Source: Steinernema hermaphroditum (taxonomy: Eukaryota; Nematoda; Chromadorea; Rhabditida; Steinernematidae). From it: a stretch of 64,000 bases of DNA. Made by a program: the position numbers and the translations under genes. Each line of letters begins with the position of its first letter. Positions within the stretch are counted from its first letter, which is position 1. Shown in pieces: positions 12,196 to 23,234 of this stretch. The DNA lies in the NCBI GenBank assembly GCA_030435675.1, contig CM059624.1, forward strand, positions 12,610,769 through 12,674,768. The letters run 5' to 3'. The notes under the pieces are model-generated. The model saw nothing but the letters and a program-made list of their open reading frames with translations. It did not search any database and was not told where the DNA came from.

Positions 12196-12639
12196 CGAGA
12201 GTTGATGATCGCCTCCTTGGCAAAACGATAGACCTACTAATGGCAGATCAATAGTTGTTAATTATGTAAATAATATAATGTTTTGTTCATTATCTCAGAA
12301 ATGTATCGACCCTTTTTATAATGAGTAGTTCATAAGTTATAAATGACACCCTTTAACAATGTACTTTACCAGTGCCACTTGTCATAAACATCGCACTAGA
12401 GCACACAGTTTTGATTTATGTTCCGAGGTGGCAAACATATATCACTATATGTTATTGGTGTTTTTAGGAACATCAGTCTTTGCAAAAAGTGTCCATCTTA
12501 CGGCATTAAATTCATGGTTCGAATGGAAATTGAACAATGATTTTTAAATTTTATAAATGTTTGGCTGGACACATAGAATCGTAGATCCGGAATTCGAAAT
12601 TTTTGCATTAATGTACGCAGATCTTTCAGTTCTGCAGGA

Positions 12640-12838
12640 ACCTTCGTGTAGGCGTCCTCCAAACTATGCACGTTTTTTGAACGCACGCAGCGGACCCAGA
12701 CATTGCGTGCTGTAGCACGTCGTTAGCCGCAGCGACCACGCATCCGTATAAAAGCGCCCTCGCACCGATTTCAAATGTACCCTTCCTATTTGGACACACT
12801 CTGAATAGAGTTCTCAACGACGTGATCAACAACATGAT
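12640..12838 (-). pseudogene. Possible Mpv17/PMP22-family N-terminal fragment
   Basis: The minus strand reads an open stretch including GTFEIGARALLYGCVVAAAN followed by DVLQHAM. This resembles the first transmembrane segment of Mpv17-family proteins (pattern LLYGSLVxAGDxLQQ). The rest of the family domain (RxTRVxxLG, then FxHxWYxxLD, W..Y..WP) is not found downstream, so if the match is real this is a fragment. The resemblance rests on about 20 residues and could be chance. Confidence 0.25.
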
Positions 12839-14420
12839 GTTCGTAGGCTTTATTGTATTCTGCCTGCGTCAAATGCACTTTTTCTTTTCACACCATTGAG
12901 CCTTTTCCTGAAACGTTATTGTTGTGGCATATTTTGAACATGCTGATTCATGGTCGTCCTATTATTTATGCTTGCGTAGCTGAATGCATTGGCCGATGAT
13001 TAAATTTTTGAGTTTGTTCAGAAGAGTTCAGCTTGTTTTGTGTCTTTTGTTGAGAACATGTTTATTGCTGTATTTTGAGGTGTTGGACTGTCAAAACTCT
13101 TTATTTATTTAACGCTTCGTAGCAAAACCATTTTTTATTCTTGGGTCCACGCTGGAACTTCATATTCTATATGCGTAACTAATTTAATACAATTATCCAC
13201 GTATGGTGGTTAGATCTAGACATCTGATCTGGATTTATTTATTTTTGCCATCTCATCAGTTTACACAAATTTGAACCAATGAAGTATGTAGGATTTTTTT
13301 CGTCGCCACGTCTAACTCTTTATTTGGCTTCATTGCTTATGTCTCGGGCATCGGAAGATGTTGATATTTGCGCAACATCAGCGTTGGTTCTTTTCTTTTG
13401 GCCTTTTCGTTCAGTCTCTGGAAGTCAATCTGATCTGGGTTGTGACAAAATGCAAATGTTAGATATTGCAAATAAAATCGTAAATTCATAAGCTGATATG
13501 GTATTTAATGAGCTAATTGAGAATTTTTGGTGGAGGTGCCAGACATTCAGTATTTAAATCCGTTTTACATGGACGCTTCCCCTAATTGTGATTGTGTTGC
13601 TCAATTTAGGGATTTACCCTTGCTAAATTGGAAGGCTAAAATGGGACTGTTCTCTCTATTTACATATGTCTACGGGGGGTAGGGGGCACAACAAATTATT
13701 GTGCTAGACGGGCACGTCATCTGAAGCCAATTTGCAATGAAATGTGCTTACAAATCAACAAGGTCTACATTTGGTAACCACGTTTAAAGAAATCAAATTT
13801 TTCTTTGAGTCATTGAACTGGTAGACAGGCAAACGTTCTGTTTCAGAAGATACCTGTCTCATCGTTGATCAGTTACAGAAACCTTTTTTCGACGTTTCAC
13901 TCTACCGAGATTCGAACTTTCATCTATTGAAAAATTAATGCCTTTTTCGTGAGTTCCACGCGCACTCACTCAGCGATAATGAAACGCATTTGTATGGGAA
14001 GGGAAACGCTCCACTAATTTGATAACATCGCCAAAGGGCCGTCGATCTGTGGCGCTTTTGAATAGGATTGTTTTGAGAAAAAATGCTTCATAGTAAATTA
14101 TGAGCAAGAGGTTCGAAGTTAATTAATTCTGTGTACACCCGATCGTCGATGCGGCCAATTACTCATGCTAGATAATTACCTTCCTTGTCTCGTTGTAATA
14201 CGCAGAACATAATAATAAAGCAAAACAATGTATTGTATCAAGAAGCAACTTGAAAACTTGAAAATTTACCGTTCTATCTTAAACCGTTTGAGAACTCAAT
14301 CGAATTAAATTGCTTTTATATTTTTGCCATCCGGGTATACCATTGTTAATTTCGCATTTTCACAAGGACAAGACATCATTTTAACGTGTATTTAACGCAT
14401 GATCTTTTTGTACACGATCA

Positions 14421-14556
14421 GAGATGGGCAACGGCTGAGTCGTATATTCGTATCAGCCGTTCAACCGGTTGACGACAGGAGCCAGCCGATCCATCAACCG
14501 GCTCACGGATCGGTTGAACGGTTAGCCAACACGTTCGTGTCCAGCGATGGGCACGA
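14421..14556. repeat. Inverted repeat flanked by GATGGGCA words
   Basis: CCGTTCAACCG near 14457 pairs perfectly with CGGTTGAACGG near 14513, with smaller nested pairs (AGCCGATCC with GGATCGG). Two similar words, CAGAGATGGGCAACGG and CAGCGATGGGCACGAT, flank it in the same orientation. CAGxGATGGGCA resembles hAT-type element ends, but the ends are direct instead of inverted, so an intact element is not supported. Confidence 0.4.
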
Positions 14557-14759
14557 TGTTAAGTAGGGCATCACAATTTTCACCATATTAACTATGCAAA
14601 ATTGATGTCATAAAATGTTTTTATTGAAGAGTAGATGTGGATCGTTAAATTACATGGATGCACTTTGAACTATAATGAGCCAATAACATAAAATTTGTCA
14701 ATTTGCACCAAGGAGACTAAATGACAATGAAGGAAAAGCAAACATAAAAAGTTCGTTTC

Positions 14760-14870
14760 GCATAGACAGGACATAGCTCAATCCGAAGTCCGGGTCTCCA
14801 GCCGCTCCAATGATGGGATTCCACCTCGTTTGCCGTGCTCCACCTTGGCAGTGCCAAGGTGGAGCACGGC
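14760..14870 (-). repeat. Dispersed repeat, copy 2
   Basis: The minus strand contains GGTGGAGCACGGCAAACGAG, then CATCATTGGAGCGGCTGGAG, and CGGATTGAGCTATG, aligning piecewise with the repeat at 12085-12195. Its end is the first arm of the hairpin at 14829. Confidence 0.4.
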
Positions 14871-14873
14871 AAA
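14829..14873. repeat. Perfect 22-bp hairpin with a 1-base loop (first of a pair)
   Basis: The left arm runs TTTGCCGTGCTCCACCTTGG plus CA and the right arm is its exact reverse complement around a single G. Such tight palindromes extrude easily and are usually unstable in genomes; preservation suggests recent origin. Confidence 0.7.
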
Positions 14874-14878
14874 TCTGA

Positions 14879-14921
14879 ATCTGAATCCGAAGGTGCCAAC
14901 TTGGCACCTTCGGATTCAGAT
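14879..14921. repeat. Perfect 21-bp hairpin with a 1-base loop (second of a pair)
   Basis: Arms are ATCTGAATCCGAAGGTGCCA plus A, and the exact reverse complement, around a single C. The core GGTGCCAA is related to the core TTGGCAGTGCC of the first hairpin five bases away, so the two may share an origin. Confidence 0.7.
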
Positions 14922-17900
14922 GCTCTTCACGATTTGGATAGCAGCGCAAGCTAGCATTGATGTGTTCTTCATTCGTTGTATATGTTTGTCGCACTTAATT
15001 TATTTTTGTATTTGTTCAGGAAGCACAAAATTTTGATCTCTCGTCAATATTCCTCATTCCATATACGTTTCAATGCACTTCACAATAAGGAGGATACGTT
15101 TGACCTGATGTTCTTACATCCCACGTCTTATAAAACTTTCATATAGTACTAAAAATTGAGCACGGCGGAAGATTGGACTGATGTGCAGTGCTAGAAATTA
15201 ATATCTGTTGATAATAATCCCTTCGAACGGCACAATGACCATGAATGCCTTATTCTGATAAAAGTGTTATGAATAAGCTTATTTTGTTGAACTTGTTTGT
15301 TGGAGATGTGCTTTCAGTTTTCGAGTATACTCTTTTTTTTTGTTGCCGGGCGAGTAGTGTCTTCATAGGTGATATTACAATGATGATTGATAATTTTGTG
15401 AATTTGTTGTTATTTTCGAGCATGGTTGAGTTGTTCAGCGGCTGTTTAGGTCGTAATATACTCAAGACTGCATAAACTGGAAATTACAAACATTTGACTA
15501 CATCGGAATTTTCCCTAATAGGTACTCCAGGGCCCCGGCTCCAGTTTTTGCGAGCGGAGCCAGGTGGAGCCGAGGCTCTTTTTTGTTACAAGGCGACAGT
15601 ATCTTCGTAGGGGAAATTAAAATAATGGAGGTATAATTTATTGATATTTTTGAGAACCGGCTTCTACATAATTAGTCGATTATTCTGATCGAATAAGAAA
15701 CGTTTCGCAGTGCGCTTTCGCTTTCACATTAAGGACGATAACGACATTGATCATAGATCGCATTTCAGCCTTTGGTTCTATTACAGAGACATGTTGTTTA
15801 ACTGAAAAGATCTGTTCATTTGAAATCAGCCGAGACTCCAAAATCCACAAACACATCTCCCAATTGTCGCAATCAGAACTCCGGAAGGCTGAGATTGACA
15901 AGCGTCCCATAATTTCGCCTACATTTCCGGCGTGTTATGTCACTCTATATGTCTCATTTTCGAGAATCCACTTACATCGTCTTTGAATCAAGATCGTAAA
16001 AGCAAATTTGTGGTAACTCTAACGACCATCCATACAACGTCCATTATGTTCTCTTGCTAAAGCGCCCCCAATAATATCCTCTCGTATATCTACCCATAAC
16101 TAGTCAATGTGCTTCCACTTAACATGGCCTTTTCCGTAGCCAATTAGACAAAAACGAATTCGGCCTCGGTGGGTCGCCCACTCAAAAGAACGATAATCTC
16201 CAAAAACGCCCTTCCGACAAACAAATCCCGAACTCAATCTCCATAAGCGCTTCCGTTTCTGTGGTTTTCCGAATTTCCGAATCCTTTAAGCCATGTTCGG
16301 CCAAACCGCTGACGCCATCAGCGTTTCAGAAGGGGCGGGGCCTATGGGTGGAGGGTCCGCGCAGAAGACATTCATTTCTTCGACACAGCCGAGTGGAGTA
16401 CTCTCCAGAAGTCTTGCTTTGTTCCAGTACTCACTTCGAGTGCTTCTTCACGTCTTTGTTCGCGTTTTTATCGAGAGCGTTTGGATAGGTTAGGGAAATA
16501 ATTTATTTGGAAGAAGTGGGTTGGTTGGAACAGCGATGAGTTTTCGTATTTTTTTCTGCAGGTGTTCTGCACGGTTACGGACTTCATGGATTATTACGTG
16601 TGTCGTTTTAGGTGATACTGAGTTGATTTTCCACGTACAACAACTACATTTGTTGTAATACGTATGTTAAGTGCGTAGCTTGACGGAAATATATTACCTA
16701 TATTCGGGGGCCACCCCCACAGGCTTACGTAAAATACCGTTTAAATTTATGATCTATAATTGAATAAAATGGGTGGTCCAAAGGGACATTTAGAAAGAAG
16801 TCTTGAATGTCATTTCTGTGAGCATCCAGACGTGAGACCGGCCGGAAAATAAAAAAGGGAAGCGAAAAACCACCGGTAACGACTGAATGAATGCCTTTCT
16901 AGACTTCTGTCTAAATGCTTTTTTTGGGCCATACTGTAAAATTTTTGCGTCCGTCTGTATTTAGATTATTTTGCAGCTGAAACACCATAAACGTAGGTAA
17001 ATATCATAGTCTTTCGGTAATAAACACACGGAAGGCCTGACGGCCTTTCCAATCCTGGGCCACAGCCCTACAGGTGGCAGGAATGGTACTAAACGAGACT
17101 CAAAAACTGCTAGGAAACTCAAGCCCTGGTATCCCAAGAGACATAGTCCTGATGGAGCGGTGGAATCTCAACTGTCCTGTCCCAAGCTCATTGTGAACGC
17201 GTTTGATTTGCAATTCGGTTCCTATATTTTGTTTATTTTAGGTTCTTATTTTTTCTGCTCTCTATAACCTAATGATCTCGGAAACGTTTCTTTAATACTA
17301 AATTGCTTTTTACAGTAAATTTCCGGGTATCAAGAGCGCAGAGGTCATGCGCAGAGGTACGAGAGCATATGGGATGGCACAAAGTCACACTTTAGTTGGG
17401 AAACACATAACAAAGGTTGGCTAACAGGTGCCGTCGAATACTCCAAACCATGCTTTTTCGATCATTCCCGTAGTCTATTTTTGCATCGTCCTTTCTTTAG
17501 TTCATTCTAATGAGTGCATTTTTTTGCAAAAAATAGCAAACATGAAAACAGTTTTTTCTTCAAATTTACTAGGTCAACTACATTTTTTTTACGTTAGGCA
17601 TATGTACAACATTTAGTTTGTTTTTGTGTGCTTTGATGTTTTGCACATCCTTCCCCTCTAGTCTTCTAGCAATATTTCACTACAATTTGTCACAATCTGT
17701 GCCACGACTAATTGTCCATCAAACGAACAAAACAAAGTGTGGCCCAGCACCTTGTTCCGCGTGCCTGTGTCTCGTGTTTTTCCGGATCCCTCACCGGTCC
17801 CCCCTCCCCAGATCGCCTTCGTAATTACTCCGCCGCGAATGACGAATCACCGGAACGCGTGTGACTCGGAGGGGCGGCGCCGGAGTGCTAGCAGCAGAAG

Positions 17901-17978
17901 AAGCTGTCCGGGCAGAGAGTCAAACGTCTTATTTTTAGAGTGCCGACCGGTTCCGCTCTCCGTTCCGAATCCCGACAA

Positions 17979-19366
17979 ATGACTCGTCCGCTGATCTGTT
18001 GTCTTCTCGCCATCGGCGTCGCAAATGTGCTCGCCTTTGAGGAGTTCCGTTCGCCTGGTAGGTGACAGGAGGGGAAAGGCTGCAAACTGCAGCAGAAAAT
18101 GAGTACTATTACAACAGGAGATATAGGGCGCTCTTGGACAGATAAAAATGTCACAGATACTTACAGAGCCCGGCCGAACGTTGTCTATATCAGCCTTTTT
18201 ATTACTATTTTTGGTGACATGACCTCCATAACATAGAACTTTAAGACTTATCATCGGTATTTGTCCCTCTTTCCACAATATTTTTTTTAGCATACTGTAA
18301 AATTTTTGAAATCCTGAAGTACATCAAGCCATACTGAGCTCATTAAAGAATCACAGAAACCCCCGATAATCCCAAACTTCATCCGTAACCAATAGAAGAA
18401 GCTAATACTTTAATCGTCTAGGCTCAGACATGGTGAAACGTCCGCAGAACCCGTATTCGTGGATGAACAAGTACAGAGTGAAGAAGAGCCACCCGGTCGA
18501 GGAAGTGGAGGAGGCGTTCGACGATGGAGAGGTCGAGAAGCGCGCCCGTAATCCCTACGCTTGGACCGTCACCGACAATCGCTTCGGCAAGAGGGGAGCC
18601 CGTAATCCCTACTCCTGGATGAATGACGCTAAGGTTTGTGCACTTTTAGGGTGAAATGGTCTTTTCTGTTGAACTGAGGAAGATTGTGCAATAGGCATTT
18701 TAGACAGAAGTGTAGCATAGGTCTAAGAATTCTTTAAAAAAAAAACCTTTCGCGAGACAGTCGGTTTCTTTCGTTATTTTTTTCTTTTCCTTATCAATTT
18801 CCGACCAGTCTCATGTTTGGGCGCTCTCGGAAATGACTTCCCAGACTTCTGTCTAAAGTGTCCTTTCTGGGACGCAACGACACATGGCCAAAAAATCTCA
18901 TTCTGTCTATAGAGACGTTCAATATTCGACCTTGGTCTGGAATGCCCCAGTCCATTCAAAAATAGACGTCTCCGAATAGGAGTCTAGACACTTTGAAAAG
19001 TCTGTCGAACTTGATGCACCTGTCTACGTGCAGCCGGTCTCTATTTCGATTAGTACAGCAAAGTGCATTTTCTTGTGCAGACGGACCGCTTCCACCTGCT
19101 TCATTTAATAGTGAACTACTTTTGCAAATCAGTCGTCCAACCTCAAAAAATTTTTGTGTGCTTTTCACGCGATCATGGCAGGTCATTACAAACTTATAAA
19201 GACCATGTTCCTTCAGCCGAAACGCGCCTACTCGCTGTTCGCCGACCAGCGCATGCCGTTGAACCCCTACTCGTGGATGTCGTCGATGGTGAAGAAGTCG
19301 CGCCAGCCCTACTTCTTCGTCGACGAACGATCGCCGATCCGCAATCCCTATTCGTGGCAGAACTGA
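17979..19366 (+). CDS. Neuropeptide precursor with NPY(S/A)W repeats
   Basis: Three exons (17979-18057, 18422-18633, 19217-19366) in matching phases give 146 residues. Residues 1-20 (MTRPLICCLLAIGVANVLAF) are a signal peptide. Five copies of a short motif follow: QNPYSWMN, RNPYAWTV, RNPYSWMN, LNPYSWMS and RNPYSWQN at the C-terminus, plus a degenerate RQPYFFV. They are separated by candidate processing sites (KR, KK, KKSHP, EKR, GKR, PKR, KKSR). The acidic linker EEVEEAFDDGEVEK is typical of neuropeptide spacers. One repeat is followed by GKR, but it lies well after the motif. The product should be secreted from neurons or neuroendocrine cells and act on a GPCR. I do not recognise the peptide with certainty as a named nlp gene. 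The second intron (583 bp) holds AGAC/GTCT words. Confidence 0.85.
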
Positions 19367-19729
19367 TTTCCATCCGATCATCGAAACAGCGAAACAGAAT
19401 AGTCCCCATCTCCTTGGCAGTCGTCTCCTCTCTCTCCAATCTCACCTTCGCATCTCGTGTTGAGCAGCAGCTTCCCCTCTCGTCTCTCGTCGATGATCTC
19501 ATGTCGTTACACGAATAAACGTTGTGTCTCTGTGTTTTCGAGTTTGATGGGAAGAGCGATCACAGAGAGGCACATGTAACGGAGGTGATCGATCTAAATC
19601 GAGACGGACAGCTTCGGCAGATATTAATGACATCGGTTTTGTCACATTGCCAGCGAATTGCGTCAGAGGGGTGTAGCAAGGTTTTTTGCTCCGAAAATAT
19701 GTTTTTGAGTCGACGGATCCGAGTGGCCA

Positions 19730-20130
19730 CAAACAAAGTTATCTATGGGTCCGATGATACGTTCAATCTAGCGATGGGTAATCACAAAGGAGATATATGT
19801 ATCTGAAATTACGCTCAAAGGGTTCTCTCAAGTGTACAACCTCAAGATGAGATGATGATTCACTTGATTGGCACTCGTATGTTGGGTTTCGACCTCGATG
19901 GATACTGGCCACAAACATTGTTATCTTCATGTATTCAATCTAACGATAGGTGCGTTCCAATGCTTCCCAAATTCAAAATAATCCAAATATTTTCTATGTA
20001 TAGCTGATCCCAAAGGGAAGAGTACGTCAGCTCGATTTACCTTCTGCTTACATCGAATGCAAACTGAAGATGATGAGTCACTCGATTGGCCCTCGTATGC
20101 GGGGTTTCGACCTCGATTGCGTAATGTTCT
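19730..20130. repeat. Diverged tandem duplication (about 200-bp unit)
   Basis: GGCACTCGTATGTTGGGTTT followed by CGACCTCGAT at about 19870 matches GGCCCTCGTATGCGGGGTTT followed by CGACCTCGAT at about 20090. GGCCACAAACAAAGTTATC near 19724 matches GGCCACAAACATTGTTATC near 19907, and GTTCAATCTAGCGATGGG matches ATTCAATCTAACGATAGG. The units are clearly homologous but about 20% diverged. Confidence 0.6.
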
Positions 20131-20884
20131 TGACGAATGACGCTTGTGGTTGTTTCAAAATAAGCGGAATGAATCACTCCGACGGCGATTTGTCAATCAT
20201 CTTGCCTGTGATCGTACATGCACCTCTGGATTTGTTCCTAACATCGGAATTTATGGGGGTGGCTTCGATGGCAAGAAAGTTTAATATTTTTAAAGTTACA
20301 GGCCACCAGCAATCAACTGAGAAGGACAGATATGCTTTTCAAGTTGTACGTTTTTTAGCTTTTACGTGACATTGCTACAATTGATTGTGCCAACGATTTT
20401 TGGATACAACTGATGGCGACTCTTTCGATAACGATAAGCCTGGTGCTTGCAAAAATAGCACTGTGTCCTGAGGTGTAATGAATGCTCTGCAATGCCATTT
20501 GTTTACCTACCAATGTCATTCTTGCAGATCTGCAGTACAGCGTGCTCGAGAAGCACATACGACTTTTGATCTTTACAATTTGTCAATCACCACGTCGTCA
20601 ATATTTTTATCACCCCTTCTCTTCATCAGCTCGCCACAGATATTCTTACGAGGATAAATGGCTAAGCCATGTAAGGCATCGCTTGGATCAACAAGAAAGA
20701 CATCTATCACACCGTAGTCACTGCTTCTGATCTGGTTTCAGTGCTGATTGACTCTTGTCGAGTTGTTGTGCCCTTGCTGAAACCAGAAGCAAATGAATAG
20801 AATGATCTCAATCGGCAATGCAGTAGAAAACTTCCAAATTTTTGGTTCCCGAAAATGGTTACATCCATGTTTTTAACTCCTGTT

Positions 20885-21145
20885 TGATTTACAGTATCCG
20901 TTGTCTGAGAAGCTTTTCAAAAAGCTGGCCACTTACGACATTAATAAATGGTATTTTAATAAAAACGGTGCAATTCTTTTGAAAGAACGACAAAAAAATG
21001 AATGCCGAAAATCGGTGTGACAGAAGTTTTATCAAATTTCCCTGATTTACAGTATTGCTTGGGCAGCTGTTCAAAAAACTGGCCATTCGTACTCTTTTAA
21101 ATCGCATGTTAACAGAATCGGTGCAAAGATTCAGGAACATCTCGA
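20885..21145. repeat. Diverged tandem duplication (about 155-bp unit)
   Basis: TGATTTACAGTATCCGTTG and CAAAAAGCTGGCCA match TGATTTACAGTATTGCTTG and CAAAAAACTGGCCA about 155 bp later, followed in both by a GGTGCAA block (ACGGTGCAATTC against TCGGTGCAAAGATTC). No clear reading frame is conserved. Confidence 0.55.
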
Positions 21146-22256
21146 TTCAATCGAACACAGCTGTGAATATGTTTACCTGATTCACATATCGCTTTATTTT
21201 TTGTTGTGTTCAATGGATCGTATTGACCTTTGATCTTTTGAACGTTGTCAATTGGATGCCACTGACATTATTATTAGATATTATCGCCATGGAATATCTT
21301 CTTGACAGAAGTCAATCAACTCTGCTGGCGATGTTATGACGTGAAGGCCGCAAAAATATTTTCACCGGAATTCCCCTCCTGCTTCTTTTCAAACGGACAA
21401 ACCCTGGAACAGCGAAATATTGCACCGTCTAAGAATCGGGAAAACCGCGCCGCCACAGGATGACGAACCATCGTTGAAATTGAAAGGTTGAACAGGCTGG
21501 ATATCCACTCCGTCCATATTGACCTGCAACAATACGGTCGATCATTTTTGGAACATTAACTGCGTTTCCCTCAACAAATATAGGGAAATTTTTGAAATGT
21601 CGACTTACGTACCTTGTGCAGCACCTAGGCTTAGTACCGTGAAGTTATGCAACTACTTGTTTTTTCAATTTTTTTATAATGTAGCATTACGATCCACTGC
21701 CGTCGGCCGATCATTGGCATTTGTTCACTATATCATCCGCTTAAAAAATTTGACAAAAACAGGAACATGTCACGGATCAAAATATGAGTGCACCCGTTTT
21801 ACGTAATGTTTCTGAGGACACTGAGGCAGATCTTTTGAAATATGAGACCAATCGCTCGCCTCATGTGACGAGTTCACAGATCTTCTTTTGATCTCTGGTT
21901 TGTGAGCCTAAAGGACATATTGTGCTCGATGTAAACGACGCTTTGAGAAAAGAAAAAATCGATTTCAGTAAATTCGTTTGCATAGATAAGCATTTAAGAA
22001 GAGTTGTTTATATCTCTGAATTTTTGCGAGCGGGAACTATATGCTAGTGTGTTTTACGTTATAGCGGTCTCAATCATCTGACCTTGACTGGATTGGAAAA
22101 ATCACTTTCGTAGAGTAGTTCTCATTCTGAACGGGTAGAATCATCGTGGGACCCTGGAAAAGGGACCTCATCATGGAAAAAACTGCTCTGAGCCGGCCTG
22201 ATTTCTGTTTTTATTCTGATCTTCTCGACATTTTAAAAAATGGTAGCTGCAAAGAC

Positions 22257-22475
22257 TCATTCTCCGTAGACGTAGTCTCTCTTCTCACGGTTCAGTGTTC
22301 CTTTCTTGAGGTTCTGGAGACGGTTAGGAATGTTCTGAGCCGACTGGATATCGCCGATCGGATTAGATTCGATGTTGGTCTTAAAAAGAAAGCTGTCAGG
22401 TCGGTAGGATGGTACTTTCAGCCTGGATCGAGGCCATCGAGACGAAGAGAAGAAGGAGGGCGAAGAAGACGATAC
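22257..22475 (-). pseudogene. DYVYGE peptide family, N-type copy, disabled (copy A)
   Basis: Exon 2 is open and complete: TNIESNPIGDIQSAQN and on to GTLNREKRDYVYGE and TGA. The exon-1 signal-peptide sequence (VFFALLLLFVSMASIQA) is also recognisable. However, compared with the intact copy at 27500-27725, eight bases covering the ATG (CATGGCTC or equivalent) are missing, and the splice donor GTAAGT has become GAAAGT. Both lesions remove essential signals, so no normal signal-peptide-bearing product can be made. It is the left partner of the head-to-head pair with copy B. An alternative in-frame ATG at 22481 would give a chimeric ORF without signal peptide. Confidence 0.75.
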
Positions 22476-22712
22476 GTTCAAGTTGTGACGCTTCTTGGCA
22501 TCTTCCTCTGTTTTATGGATCTTCTCTGAGCTATATTCGTCGTGATCAAGAATAACTCTATGTTTATAGAATGCTAATTACAGCGAGATGTCTTTTTCTA
22601 GAAGATGATCTTCAAAAACGGCATTTTATATTTTTGGTAAACGACCAGAATAGTCCTCTATGACCATATATAACGGCGCCTTTCGATACGACTCACCATC
22701 CAATCTCGAACC
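22476..22712. promoter_or_regulatory. Shared bidirectional promoter, copies A and B
   Basis: About 237 bp separate the two divergent copies. In the centre lies AGAATAACTCTATGTTTATA then GAATGCTAATTACAGCGAG, and toward copy B GTAAACGACCAGAATAGTCC and a TATA box CATATATAACGGCG about 40 bp before the ATG. The same order is found reverse-complemented at 34599-34836. TAATTA is a homeodomain-type core (inference). Confidence 0.7.
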
Positions 22713-22937
22713 ATGGCTCGTATCGTCTTCTTCGCCCTCTTTCTTCTCTTCGTTTCGATGGCCTCGATCCAGGCCGTAAGTAGTCACTTAGAACTGGGAG
22801 CCACTTCCATTTCAGGTCAACATCGAATCCGATACGATCAGCGATGTCCAGCCGGTTCAGGGCACTCCCTATCGTCCCCAGGCAAGCAAAAGGGCGTTTT
22901 GACCCTCGAGAAGAGAGACTACGTCTACGGGGAATGA
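22713..22937 (+). pseudogene. DYVYGE peptide family, K-type copy with a 1-base frameshift (copy B)
   Basis: Exon 1 encodes MARIVFFALFLLFVSMASIQ plus A, followed by a perfect donor GTAAGT and a 40-bp intron ending TTTCAG. Exon 2 starts VNIESDTISDVQPVQGTPYR but the A-run before GGGCG is four bases instead of the five found at 28.6 kb and 34.4 kb. Spliced, this gives a stop (TTT TGA) before the peptide. Unspliced, the 40-bp intron shifts frame by +1 and the deletion shifts it back, so a continuous 74-codon ORF from ATG to KRDYVYGE exists. Either the copy is dead, or intron retention rescues it, or the homopolymer is an assembly error. The TATA box and promoter are intact. Confidence 0.65.
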
Positions 22938-23234
22938 GCATGTGCAGTCAGCAACGTTTCTTTCTTTGAGACATAAATTATTAAAAACAATCATTCCATA
23001 CGCATCTTCAGCACTGTTGCACCTCAATCAAATCAACGAAGAGGAAAGTGCGAAGCGCATCGAACATCGAATGGTGGAGCACATCGAATGTGCTGGAATC
23101 ATCGAAGCTTCTGAGGTTCTAGGCGTAGACATATACCCAAGCCCCTTCCCTGCGATTTAGTAGTTTAGTCACCTAGTACCGTAACAAATGAAAAATTTTT
23201 CACCCTTTTATTACCAAAGAAAAGCGCACAGTGA

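Larger units (their letters stand above)
8332..17978. other. Gene-poor T-rich interval
   Basis: About 9.6 kb with no gene I can support. The top strand is visibly T-rich, and ATTTTTG recurs roughly every few hundred bases on this strand only. Separately listed elements inside it: GC hairpin near 10.93 kb, foldback element at 11.55 kb, dispersed repeat at 12.1 kb, Mpv17-like fragment at 12.7 kb, inverted repeat at 14.45 kb, twin hairpins at 14.83 kb. The last 250 bp (17.73-17.98 kb) turn GC-rich and are presumably the promoter and 5' leader of the neuropeptide gene. A bottom-strand ORF at 9380-9754 is composition-driven and was not called. Confidence 0.5.
19367..22256. other. Gene-poor interval with decayed duplications
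   Basis: About 2.9 kb without a supported gene. A polyadenylation-like AATAAA lies at 19515, about 150 bp after the neuropeptide stop codon. Two local duplications are listed separately. ATTTTTG words recur on the top strand (for example near 20396, 20836, 21545, 21590, 22022). No ORF shows consistent coding character. Confidence 0.5.

Noticed and set aside
22942..23160. 72-residue ORF just after copy B
   Set aside because: Its middle looks coding-like (EEESAKRIEHRM) but it starts in the 3' region of the peptide copy, has no promoter or acceptor support and no family.
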